NCBI GenBank assembly: GCA_018780025.1
Contig: JADMKH010000037.1
Coordinates: 1-6,285 of the forward strand
Origin: Thiobacillus sp.
GTDB taxonomy: Bacteria; Pseudomonadota; Gammaproteobacteria; Burkholderiales; Thiobacillaceae
Direction of reading: 5' to 3'
DNA length: 6,285 nucleotides
A model generated the notes under the pieces. It was not told where the DNA came from and ran no database searches. It saw only the letters and a list, made by a program, of their open reading frames with translations. Position numbers and translations under genes: made by a program. This document shows positions 1 to 5,801 of the stretch, piece after piece; within the stretch, counting starts at the first letter, position 1; every line of letters begins with the position of its first letter.

Positions 1-402
1 AACGGCGTTCGCAAGCTTTTCGAGCGTGGTGTCTTGCAGCAGATCCATGATTTTCTTCTTCACCGGAACCCAGCGGAAATGCAGTGGGCAAGCGGTTTCA
101 TCACTGCAAACCTTCAGACCCAACAAACAGCTTTGCGTAAACACGGGGCCCTCGGTCAACAGAAGGATCTGCATCAGGCTGATTTTGTCGCCGCTTTCCC
201 GCAAACAGAACCCGCCCAGACGGCCGCGAAAGGAAAACAACAGATTGCCCTTGGCCAGACTCTGGAGAATTTTAGCCAGATAGGGGGCGGGCACCCCGAG
301 CTGGGAAGCAATGTCCTTGTTCAAGACAGGCGTCGCGTTGGGCTGGGTCGCCATATAGATCAGCGCCTGCACGGCGTACTGACTGGTACGTGAAAGAATC
401 AT
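1..402 (-). CDS. Rrf2-family transcriptional regulator, likely Fe-S binding (3' end outside window)
   Basis: This is a winged-helix DNA-binding regulator of the Rrf2 family (relatives are IscR, NsrR and RirA). 134 residues are visible, and the frame is still open at the left edge. Family members usually have about 140-165 residues, so only a short C-terminal tail should be missing. The start MILSRTSQYAVQAL matches the usual Rrf2 N-terminus. A helix-turn-helix lies near residues 27-50, followed by the wing signature RGRLGGF at 59-65. Cysteines at 92, 99 and 105 and a histidine at 108 resemble the [2Fe-2S] ligand set of IscR (C-X5-C-X5-C-X2-H), but the first spacing here is X6. A fourth cysteine, Cys66, lies in the wing. 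The ATG at 402 has only a weak ribosome site. The gene runs in the same direction as ctaB, 83 bp downstream of it, with a candidate promoter of its own. The family is clear; the sensed signal and the target genes are not known. Confidence 0.9.
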   Translation of the reverse strand, partial: MILSRTSQYAVQALIYMATQPNATPVLNKDIASQLGVPAPYLAKILQSLAKGNLLFSFRGRLGGFCLRESGDKISLMQILLLTEGPVFTQSCLLGLKVCSDETACPLHFRWVPVKKKIMDLLQDTTLEKLANAV

Positions 403-421
403 CTTGCGCTCGTCTTTATAG

Positions 422-433
422 ATTGAGCACAAT
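422..433. promoter_or_regulatory. Operator-like imperfect palindrome overlapping the Rrf2 promoter
   Basis: ATTGAGCACAAT is an inverted repeat with ATTG/CAAT arms. It overlaps the proposed -10 box and start site of the Rrf2 gene. ATTGAGC occurs again in inverted orientation at 467-473 (plus-strand GCTCAAT), on the far side of the proposed -35 box. Rrf2 regulators often repress their own gene through palindromes at this place, so self-control is a reasonable inference. The sequence does not closely match an operator consensus I know. Confidence 0.3.
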
Positions 434-459
434 ATAAAACAATCTTGTCCGAATATCCA
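431..459 (-). promoter_or_regulatory. Candidate sigma70 promoter of the Rrf2 gene
   Basis: Reading the minus strand, TGGATA (459-454, 4 of 6 matches to TTGACA) is followed 17 bp later by TATATT (436-431, 5 of 6 matches to TATAAT). Transcription would start near 424, about 20 bases before the ATG at 402. The AT-rich gap after ctaB supports a separate promoter. A second possible -10, TATAAA, lies closer to the start codon. This is a match by eye only. Confidence 0.4.
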
Positions 460-473
460 GAAACCCGCTCAAT

Positions 474-496
474 TACCCATAAAAATCAAATGGGTA
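474..496 (-). other. Small stem-loop at the 3' end of ctaB
   Basis: TACCCAT (474-480) and ATGGGTA (490-496) form a 7-bp stem with a 9-base AT-rich loop. The repeat spans the last codons of ctaB and the bases after its stop. It has no T-run on the 3' side in either direction, so it is not a convincing intrinsic terminator. It could protect the mRNA 3' end or be chance. Confidence 0.25.
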
Positions 497-1382
497 TCGG
501 GAAGTAGTGATCGACCAGCATGACGGCAAACAACAAACTCAAGTGCCAGATGGAAAAGCGGAAGGTCTCTTTCGCCAGCGCATCGCTGTAATGACGGTAC
601 AAGCGCCAGCCGTAATGAATAAAACGTCCGCCCAGCAGCACGGCGCCGACCAGATAGATCCAGCCCCCCATGCCCGTACCGACGGGCAACATGGTCACCG
701 CAAACAAGAGCAAGGTGTAGAGCAGCACATGCAGGCGCGTATAGGCTTCGCCATGCGTCACGGGCAACATCGGCAGGCCGGCCTTGGCATATTCTTCGCG
801 CCGGTAAAGCGCCAGCGCCCAAAAATGCGGGGGCGTCCAGGCGAAGATAATCAGGAACAACAGCAAGGCATCATGGTGGATTTCTCCGGTTGCAGCGACC
901 CAGCCCAGCACTGGCGGCATCGCACCGGAAGCGCCGCCAATGACGATATTTTGCGGGGTGGCCGGTTTCAGAATAATCGTGTAAATCACGGCATACCCGA
1001 CAAATGTGGCCAGGGTGAGCCACATAGTGAGCGGATTGACATAGTAGTTCAGCAAAAACAGGCCCGTGCCTCCCACCACGCCCGAGAAAATCAGTGTTTG
1101 CGTATTGCTCAACTCGCCGCGCGGCAACGGACGCGCGCGCGTCCGGGCCATGACCGCATCGATTTTCTGCTCCACCAGACAATTGAATGCCGCCGCCGCC
1201 CCGGCAACCAGCGCGATGCCGAGCGTGCCCGCCCATAATGCATTCCAGCCCGGAAAACCGGGCACCGCGAGAAACATGCCGATCACGGCCGTGAAGACAA
1301 TCAGGCTCACCACGCGCAGCTTGCACAAGGCCAAAAACTGCTGGCAGCGGCAGGCTGCCCCCTGGATCAACAAGGATTCCAT
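486..1382 (-). CDS. ctaB: Heme O synthase (protoheme IX farnesyltransferase)
   Basis: This integral membrane prenyltransferase of the UbiA superfamily (COX10/CyoE/CtaB) transfers a farnesyl group from farnesyl diphosphate to the 2-vinyl group of heme B, giving heme O. Counting from the ATG at 1382 gives 298 residues, a normal length. The first prenyl-diphosphate/Mg motif has Asn67, Glu71 and Asp75 and continues into MARTRARPLP (78-87). The family block TPQNIVIGGASGAMPP follows near 142-157, then WTPPHFWALAL at 182-192. Several strongly hydrophobic helices fit the usual multi-span topology. An ATG two codons upstream (1388) overlaps the ctaA stop as ATGA, but the AGGAG ribosome site is correctly spaced only for 1382, so I prefer 1382. 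The direct link to ctaA couples heme O supply to heme A synthesis. The symbol cyoE is also used for this family. Confidence 0.96.
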   Translation of the reverse strand: MESLLIQGAACRCQQFLALCKLRVVSLIVFTAVIGMFLAVPGFPGWNALWAGTLGIALVAGAAAAFNCLVEQKIDAVMARTRARPLPRGELSNTQTLIFSGVVGGTGLFLLNYYVNPLTMWLTLATFVGYAVIYTIILKPATPQNIVIGGASGAMPPVLGWVAATGEIHHDALLLFLIIFAWTPPHFWALALYRREEYAKAGLPMLPVTHGEAYTRLHVLLYTLLLFAVTMLPVGTGMGGWIYLVGAVLLGGRFIHYGWRLYRHYSDALAKETFRFSIWHLSLLFAVMLVDHYFPIPI

Positions 1383-1384
1383 GC

Positions 1385-2368
1385 TCATCTCCTGCGTACC
1401 CGGTGATTCAGCACCACCAGGCTCGATAGTAATAGTGCGGCACCCGCATTATGTGCAACCGCCAATGCCAGTGGCAGGCTCAACAATACGTTGCTGATAC
1501 CCAGCGAAACCTGCAGCGCCAGCAGCACGCAAATCAACAGGCCCATACCGGTGTATCCCGGTGCGCGAAACAACCGGATAGCCAGCCAGCCCAGATACAC
1601 GGTCAGAATCAAGGCCATCACACGATGCACCCAATGGATTGCGGTGAGCGCGGTGAGCGGCAACAAATCGCCGGATGCCGTCTCTCCCAATTCACGGTGC
1701 AGGGTATATGCGTGTTCAAAATCCATGGCCGGCATCCACGTGCCCTGGCACATCGGGAAGTCAGTGCAGGCGAGGGCTGCATAGTTGGTGCTGACCCAGC
1801 CGCCCAGCGCAATCTGGATCACGACCAGAACCAGCCCCAGCAAAGCCGCGCCACGCAGATGGTCGACGCGCGCATAGTAGGCATGCGTGTGTTGGCCACA
1901 CTCACGTAACCAAAGCCACAGCAACATCGCGAACGTGGCCATGCCCCCCAGCAAATGCCCAGTGACGATCAGGGGCTTGAGCAGCTTGGTGACGGTCCAC
2001 ATCCCCAGCATCGCCTGAAAAATGATCAACCCGAGCAGCAGCAGCGGCAAGCCCATGCCGCCGCGCGTATCGCGTCGGTTGCGCCAACTCAGCACCGCGA
2101 TGGCCAGGATCAGCAGGCCCAGGGTTCCGGCGAAATAGCGGTGGACCATTTCCTTCCACGCCTTGGCATGCGATACCGGGCCGTCCGGTCGCACCGCCAG
2201 TTCAGCATTGATCGATTCTGCGGCGTGATGAGGGGTCACGCTGCCGTAGCATCCCGGCCAGTCGGGGCAGCCCAGGCCTGCATCGGACAGCCGAACGTAG
2301 GCGCCCAGACTCACTACGCCCAGCGTCAGCAGCAAGGCTGCCAGAATAAGGTTGCGATAAAAAGTCAT
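1385..2368 (-). CDS. ctaA: Heme A synthase (COX15/CtaA family)
   Basis: This membrane monooxygenase-type enzyme oxidises the C8 methyl group of heme O to a formyl group, giving heme A for the aa3 oxidase. The 327-residue protein has about eight transmembrane segments in two similar halves. The first half opens with GAYVRLSDAGLGCPDWPGCYG-type sequence (residues 22-42), followed by His76 in EMVHR and His138 in VTGH. The second half has His245/His248 in IHWVHR and His306 in VAHN. These fit the heme-ligand histidines of the family. Extracytoplasmic loops carry two cysteine pairs, Cys34/Cys40 and Cys201/Cys207. The C-terminus is basic (HRVRRR). The start lies 2 bp after the stop of the SCO-like gene with only a weak ribosome site, and the end overlaps the first possible ctaB start, so translation is probably coupled on both sides. 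Confidence 0.96.
   Translation of the reverse strand: MTFYRNLILAALLLTLGVVSLGAYVRLSDAGLGCPDWPGCYGSVTPHHAAESINAELAVRPDGPVSHAKAWKEMVHRYFAGTLGLLILAIAVLSWRNRRDTRGGMGLPLLLLGLIIFQAMLGMWTVTKLLKPLIVTGHLLGGMATFAMLLWLWLRECGQHTHAYYARVDHLRGAALLGLVLVVIQIALGGWVSTNYAALACTDFPMCQGTWMPAMDFEHAYTLHRELGETASGDLLPLTALTAIHWVHRVMALILTVYLGWLAIRLFRAPGYTGMGLLICVLLALQVSLGISNVLLSLPLALAVAHNAGAALLLSSLVVLNHRVRRR
1389..1393 (-). promoter_or_regulatory. Shine-Dalgarno AGGAG that decides the ctaB start
   Basis: On the minus strand AGGAG (1393-1389) lies inside the last codons of ctaA. It touches the first ATG (1388) with no spacer but is 6 bases from the second ATG (1382), the normal distance. It therefore favours the shorter ctaB product. 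It also suggests translational coupling, since ribosomes finishing ctaA stop on top of it. Confidence 0.6.
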
Positions 2369-2370
2369 GG

Positions 2371-2934
2371 TCAGCCGATCTGCGAGGCTTTGAGCAACAG
2401 TTTGAGGTCTTTCATCATCCCTTTGGGGTCGGGGTTCTCGGGAAACCGGAGCATGAGATTGCCCAAAGGATCAAGCAGATAAATATGGGCGGCCCGATTT
2501 TGTACGGCGGGAAATTGCTCGATGAAGCCCGGGCTCTCAGGGCGCCACACCAGCAAACCCGGATGTTCCTGCAAAAGCGCTGCATCCGGCGTGGCAGTAT
2601 CGGTCAGCACCCACAGCCGTTCGATCCGGGACTGCGCCTTGCCCTGGGTGATTCGCGTTTGCCGCATCAGATACAGCTGCTTCGCGCAGTCTGCGTCGCA
2701 CTGTGCCGGCCCCACATGCACCATCACCCATTTCCCTTGCAGGGTGTCCAGCGTATAGGGTTGGCCGTCAAGCACGGCGCCCTGCGTCTGCTGCAAGGGC
2801 GTTGCCGTCAGCAGCGCCCCATAATTGGTATGCCCGGCCGGCCGCCAGCCGAAGTAAGCCAGATAAGCGGCAACCACCGGCACCACAAATACGCCGACCA
2901 ACAAAAGAAACCTACTGCGCGAAGTCAAGTTCAT
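2371..2934 (-). CDS. SCO/thioredoxin-like membrane-anchored protein, probable oxidase assembly factor
   Basis: From the ATG at 2934 this is a 187-residue protein with an N-terminal anchor (about residues 9-29) and a domain facing the periplasm. It resembles SCO1/SenC copper chaperones: Cys79 and Cys83 form a CxxxC motif (CDADC), and HIYLLDPLGNL (150-160) matches the SCO strand IYL-DP-G. The canonical SCO copper histidine, three residues before IYL-type sequence in DHSAFIYL, is Arg147 here; the only nearby histidine is His150. Genes of this kind between SURF1 and ctaA are usual in betaproteobacteria and often carry vague names. A role in copper or disulfide handling during oxidase assembly is inferred from fold and context. 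An upstream ATG at 2964 overlaps the SURF1 stop by one base (TGATG) and could be the start, but the ten codons gained are AT-rich with rare codons. Neither start has a strong ribosome site. Confidence 0.82.
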   Translation of the reverse strand: MNLTSRSRFLLLVGVFVVPVVAAYLAYFGWRPAGHTNYGALLTATPLQQTQGAVLDGQPYTLDTLQGKWVMVHVGPAQCDADCAKQLYLMRQTRITQGKAQSRIERLWVLTDTATPDAALLQEHPGLLVWRPESPGFIEQFPAVQNRAAHIYLLDPLGNLMLRFPENPDPKGMMKDLKLLLKASQIG

Positions 2935-2963
2935 GCTTTTAATTATTCCCAACACCGGAACCA

Positions 2964-3701
2964 TCACCTGTCATCGTCACGATGACGTTTCACATTCAAT
3001 ACCAGCCACAACACAGTTAGTGTCGCTGCCAGACTGTACCATTGGAAGGCGTAGCTGACATGCATGCTGGCCCCCGTATCCGGACGCGGCCAGTCGCGTA
3101 CCAAGCCATCTTCCAGCCGATTGGTCTGCAGCAACAAAACCGGTTGCAGGCGTGCGCTGTAGCTTGCCGCAAAGCGCTCAAAATCCAGATTTTGCCAAAC
3201 CCGTCCCTGCGACGTGCCCTGCATCAATTCGACATAGCGGCTATGCGGATCCGTCGCCATGCCAACCAGCTTGATGACACCTTGAGGCGCTGGCGTCTCT
3301 GGAAGTTGATCACGGCTGCGGCCCATCGCAATCCAGCCCCGATTCACCAGAATGGCGAACTGCCCGCCCTGGATTTTAAGCGGCGTCAGCACGTGATAAC
3401 CCGCCACCCCGTTGTACACCCGGTTATCCAGCAGAATAGTTTGGGCATCGTCAAACGTGCCTTCCACTTCCACGCGACGGTACAACACACTGTCGCGATC
3501 AAGCAGCGTGCCGCCGACATGGATGGCCGCTTCTTCCAGGGCAGCATCGTAGCGCGCCTGCAGGGCGCGCTTGGTATCGGCGCGTTCGCTCTGCCAGTTG
3601 CCCAGCCACAGGGTCAGCACAAAGAAAAACAATGCAGCCAGCGTCGGCCACACGGTCGGGGCAAAGCGCCAGCGGCCCCATCGCAGGTTCAGCAAGTGCA
3701 C
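2964..3701 (-). CDS. SURF1 family cytochrome oxidase assembly protein
   Basis: SURF1 proteins help insert heme A into subunit I of aa3 oxidases. The 245-residue product has the usual two-helix layout: TM1 near residues 14-34, a large periplasmic domain, and TM2 near 219-237. Family signatures are LGNWQSERADTK (33-44), LLDNRVYNGVAGYHVLTPL (90-108), ILVNRGW (117-123) and HVSYAFQWYSLA (214-225). His214 lies where bacterial SURF1 proteins have been linked to heme binding. The start chosen is GTG at 3701, since LRWGRWRF just before TM1 is the usual N-terminus. The frame stays open for 88 codons further upstream, but that stretch is antisense to the DUF2909 gene and codes for unlikely acidic, glutamine-rich sequence. 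There is no strong ribosome site. SURF1 starts the second transcription unit, 48 bp from the divergent DUF2909 start; no clear promoter is visible there. Confidence 0.93.
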   Translation of the reverse strand: MHLLNLRWGRWRFAPTVWPTLAALFFFVLTLWLGNWQSERADTKRALQARYDAALEEAAIHVGGTLLDRDSVLYRRVEVEGTFDDAQTILLDNRVYNGVAGYHVLTPLKIQGGQFAILVNRGWIAMGRSRDQLPETPAPQGVIKLVGMATDPHSRYVELMQGTSQGRVWQNLDFERFAASYSARLQPVLLLQTNRLEDGLVRDWPRPDTGASMHVSYAFQWYSLAATLTVLWLVLNVKRHRDDDR

Positions 3702-3749
3702 GCTGCCGACAATCCGGTTAGACTGAAATTTTGCCGAGCGGTCTCCTTC

Positions 3750-3950
3750 ATGCGCATTCTTGCCTTGCTGTTCATCGTCTTCATTCTCGCCAGCCTTGCC
3801 AGCGCACTCTACTATCTCATCAAGGACAAGGGACAGTCCGACCGCACCGTCAAAATGCTGACCGTACGCGTAGGACTCTCGCTTACCCTGTTTATCCTGC
3901 TGATGGGCAGCTATTACCTGGGAATCATCCCACAAACCGGGCTGCGATAA
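3750..3950 (+). CDS. DUF2909 small twin-transmembrane protein
   Basis: This 66-residue protein is the only plus-strand gene in the window. It has two hydrophobic helices (about residues 2-23 and 40-58) joined by a short charged loop with KDKGQSDRTVK (25-35), ending in IIPQTGLR. This is the pattern of the DUF2909 twin transmembrane family found beside SURF1 in betaproteobacterial oxidase clusters. Its function is unknown; the setting suggests a part in oxidase assembly or stability. It is divergent from SURF1 and convergent with subunit III, with which it shares a terminator. No good promoter or strong ribosome site is visible upstream. It is real rather than a shadow: its hydrophobic pattern and family match are far better than those of the minus-strand frame opposite it. 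Confidence 0.85.
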   Translation: MRILALLFIVFILASLASALYYLIKDKGQSDRTVKMLTVRVGLSLTLFILLMGSYYLGIIPQTGLR

Positions 3951-3962
3951 CCCGCTGCTCAT

Positions 3963-4001
3963 CACAACAAAAAGCCGCGCTGGACGCGGCTTTTTGTTGT
4001 G
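3963..4001. terminator. Bidirectional intrinsic terminator between DUF2909 and subunit III
   Basis: The arms CACAACAAAAAGCCGCG (3963-3979) and CGCGGCTTTTTGTTGTG (3985-4001) form a perfect 17-bp stem with the loop CTGGA. The CGCGGC core is followed by TTTTTGTTGT on either strand, so it can end transcripts from both sides. It lies 13 bp after the DUF2909 stop and 45 bp after the ctaE stop. It marks the end of the ctaD-ctaE unit. Confidence 0.93.
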
Positions 4002-4045
4002 CCGGGGTTACGGATGCATTCCCCGGACTGACTTAACCCGATTAC

Positions 4046-4912
4046 TTATATCAACCAGTAAACCAGGATAAACAGCAATACCCAAACCACATCAACAAAG
4101 TGCCAGTACCACGACACGGCCTCAAAGGCGAAGTGATGCTCGGCAGTGAAGTGGCCAGCAATCGAACGCAGCAGCATGACAATCAACATGATCGTGCCAA
4201 CCAATACGTGAAAGCCGTGGAATCCGGTCAACATGAAGAAAGTCGCACCGTAGACGCCTGCGCCCAGGGTCAGGCCCATTTCTGTGTAGGCATGGTGGTA
4301 TTCATAGGCTTGCAGACCGAGGAAGGCGACACCCAATGCCACCGTCATGGCCAATCCGAGTATCAACTGGCTGCGATTGCTTTTCTTCAGCCCCCAATGC
4401 GCCCACGTCACCGTGACGCCAGAAGTCAACAGCAACAGGGTGTTGATCGCGGGCAAACCCCACGCGCCCATCGGCGTGAACTGAAACCCATCGGCGGTTA
4501 AACCGGGGCCCGCAGTCGGCCAGGTGGCCTTGAAGCCATCCCAAAGCAAGCTTCCTGTTTCGGCCTCACCCAACCAGGGGACCGAAAGTACGCGCGTGTA
4601 AAACAACGCCCCGAAAAAGGCGGCGAAGAACATCACCTCGGAAAAGATGAACCAGCTCATCGACCAGCGGAATGAAGAATCAACCTGCTTGTTGAAACGG
4701 CCTGCTTCGCTGTCGCGAATCACTTCGCTGAACCAGCCGATCATCATGTAGAACATGACCGCCAGTCCCGCGAGGAGTATCCAGCCGCCATTGTCGATCT
4801 CGCGCATGGCCATTACACCGCCAATCGCCATCAGGAACAGTGCGAACGAGCCTATGATCGGCCAGAGCGAAGGTTGCGGCAGATAATATTTATCAGTTTG
4901 TGCCAAACTCAT
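4046..4912 (-). CDS. ctaE: Cytochrome c oxidase subunit III
   Basis: Subunit III is a core membrane subunit of the aa3 oxidase without redox centres. It stabilises subunit I and supports sustained proton uptake. The 288-residue protein has a seven-helix pattern. The conserved membrane glutamate is Glu92 in FSEVMFFAAFF (90-100). Other family marks are WAHWGLKK (170-177), GFHGFHVLVGT (230-240) with His232/His235, and WHFVDVVW (270-277) in the last helix. The N-terminus is slightly longer than in minimal bacterial forms and starts SLAQTDKYYLPQPS. The ATG at 4912 has a good ribosome site, with GGGG at 4921-4918 five bases upstream. It is the last gene of its unit: the stop is followed by the bidirectional terminator. 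The symbol coxC is also used. Confidence 0.97.
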   Translation of the reverse strand: MSLAQTDKYYLPQPSLWPIIGSFALFLMAIGGVMAMREIDNGGWILLAGLAVMFYMMIGWFSEVIRDSEAGRFNKQVDSSFRWSMSWFIFSEVMFFAAFFGALFYTRVLSVPWLGEAETGSLLWDGFKATWPTAGPGLTADGFQFTPMGAWGLPAINTLLLLTSGVTVTWAHWGLKKSNRSQLILGLAMTVALGVAFLGLQAYEYHHAYTEMGLTLGAGVYGATFFMLTGFHGFHVLVGTIMLIVMLLRSIAGHFTAEHHFAFEAVSWYWHFVDVVWVLLFILVYWLI

Positions 4913-4943
4913 GTCTTCCCCTTTTTCCTTATCTAATGATTGT

Positions 4944-5141
4944 TCATTTCACAAACTTCAGCACCAAATACACCACCAGCAGCATGGTTAGAATAAACGT
5001 CACGCCACCGATCAGCCCGGCTATCACGACCTGAGCCGGGGTCAGATCCTGCGAGTCGGTGTCGTAGTCGCGCCGTTTGCGTACACCCAAAAAACTCCAG
5101 AAAACAGCCAGTGCAGCTTTCAGATGACTTCGTTCAGCCAT
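4944..5141 (-). CDS. DUF2970 small membrane protein
   Basis: This 65-residue protein matches the DUF2970 family. A basic N-terminal part leads into FWSFLGVRKRRDYD (14-27), then LTPAQVVIAG (33-42) and one transmembrane helix (about 37-62) with a short KFVK tail. Function is unknown. The family sits in betaproteobacterial oxidase clusters between ctaG and subunit III, which suggests an accessory or assembly role. It overlaps the ctaG 3' end by 8 bases and its ribosome site is weak, so it is probably translated by coupling to ctaG. A 31-bp gap separates it from subunit III. Confidence 0.85.
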   Translation of the reverse strand: MAERSHLKAALAVFWSFLGVRKRRDYDTDSQDLTPAQVVIAGLIGGVTFILTMLLVVYLVLKFVK

Positions 5142-5688
5142 TTGGCAACGCTGGCTTCAAGCCCGAGGTTTTTGCCTTCTGCTCGCTTTCAAAAAACGTG
5201 TAGGACAAGGTCACGGTATGCACATCCTTGTCCATTGCCGGGTCCAATACAAACAACACGGGCATCCGGCGGCTTTCTCCCGCAGCCAGGGTTTGCGGCG
5301 TAAAGCAAAAGCATTCAATTTTCTTGAAGAACGCTGCAGCACGTCTCGGCCCATAGCTCGGCACCGCTTGCCCGACCATTGCCCGGTCACTTGTGTTGAC
5401 CACTTCGTATTCCACTTGCACCAGCTGACCCGGGTGCACCTTCATGATGCGTTGAGCGGGCTTGAACTGCCACGGCATTCCGGCGTTGGTGTTGGCATCG
5501 AACTCAAGGGTCACCCAACGGCGGGTATCCACCTGCGTGTTTTTAACCAGCACCTGTTCGGCGCCCGAGTTGATTCCCGTCACTTCACAAATCTTGTAAT
5601 AGAAGGGAACCAGGGCAAAGCCAAACCCGAACATCATCAATGACACAACAAGAAGCTTGGTCAGGGTTGTGGCATTGCCCAGCGCCAT
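5134..5688 (-). CDS. ctaG: Cytochrome c oxidase assembly protein CtaG (Cox11 family)
   Basis: Cox11-type CtaG is a membrane-anchored copper chaperone that supplies copper for the CuB centre of subunit I. The 184-residue protein has one N-terminal helix (about residues 10-30) followed by VPFYYKICEVTGI (27-39). The periplasmic beta-sandwich domain carries the copper motif ECFCFTPQTL (125-134). The three copper-related cysteines of the family are present: Cys34, Cys126 and Cys128. The length is normal. The ATG at 5688 lies 2 bp after the stop of the 36-aa ORF with a weak ribosome site, so it is probably coupled. This is the Cox11 family, not the unrelated CtaG of Bacillus. Confidence 0.96.
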   Translation of the reverse strand: MALGNATTLTKLLVVSLMMFGFGFALVPFYYKICEVTGINSGAEQVLVKNTQVDTRRWVTLEFDANTNAGMPWQFKPAQRIMKVHPGQLVQVEYEVVNTSDRAMVGQAVPSYGPRRAAAFFKKIECFCFTPQTLAAGESRRMPVLFVLDPAMDKDVHTVTLSYTFFESEQKAKTSGLKPALPNG

Positions 5689-5690
5689 GC

Positions 5691-5801
5691 TTATTTCAGC
5701 CCGGAATACAGGGTGAACAAAAACAGCCCCAGGGCGAACACTGCCAAAAGTATTGCTGTGCGCGCCTTGGAATTGCGCTTGTCAGTCGTGCCTGCGCTCA
5801 T
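5691..5801 (-). CDS. 36-aa cytochrome oxidase small assembly protein
   Basis: This tiny ORF is easily missed. It has a polar, basic N-terminus (MSAGTTDKRNSKAR, 1-14) and one hydrophobic helix (about 16-32), ending YSGLK. Its ATG overlaps the ctaD stop as ATGA, and its TAA lies 2 bp before the ctaG ATG, so it fills the gap between them exactly. Betaproteobacterial oxidase clusters carry similar 35-40-residue single-helix ORFs at this place, labelled cytochrome oxidase small assembly protein. The call rests on position, length and topology rather than a sequence motif. The exact role is unknown. Confidence 0.72.
   Translation of the reverse strand: MSAGTTDKRNSKARTAILLAVFALGLFLFTLYSGLK

Noticed and set aside
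34..393. Plus-strand open frames opposite the Rrf2 gene
   Set aside because: They show no recognisable domain, while the minus-strand frame has clear Rrf2 signatures throughout.
474..496. Stem-loop at the ctaB end as a rho-independent terminator
   Set aside because: The stem is only 7 bp and AT-rich and lacks a T-run on either strand, so it is listed only as a weak structure.
507..1238. 243-codon plus-strand open frame opposite ctaB
   Set aside because: The product is rich in Gln, Arg and His with no domain pattern, as expected for the antisense of a GC-rich membrane protein gene. ctaB is unmistakable on the other strand.
3042..3950. 302-codon plus-strand open frame running into the DUF2909 gene
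   Set aside because: Only its last 66 codons look like a protein; the rest is antisense to SURF1 with low-complexity composition. The real start is the ATG at 3750.
3702..3965. 88-codon minus-strand extension of the SURF1 frame
   Set aside because: It lies antisense to the DUF2909 gene, codes for acidic, glutamine-rich sequence unlike SURF1 N-termini, and would put a long soluble stretch before TM1. The GTG at 3701 gives the normal family length.
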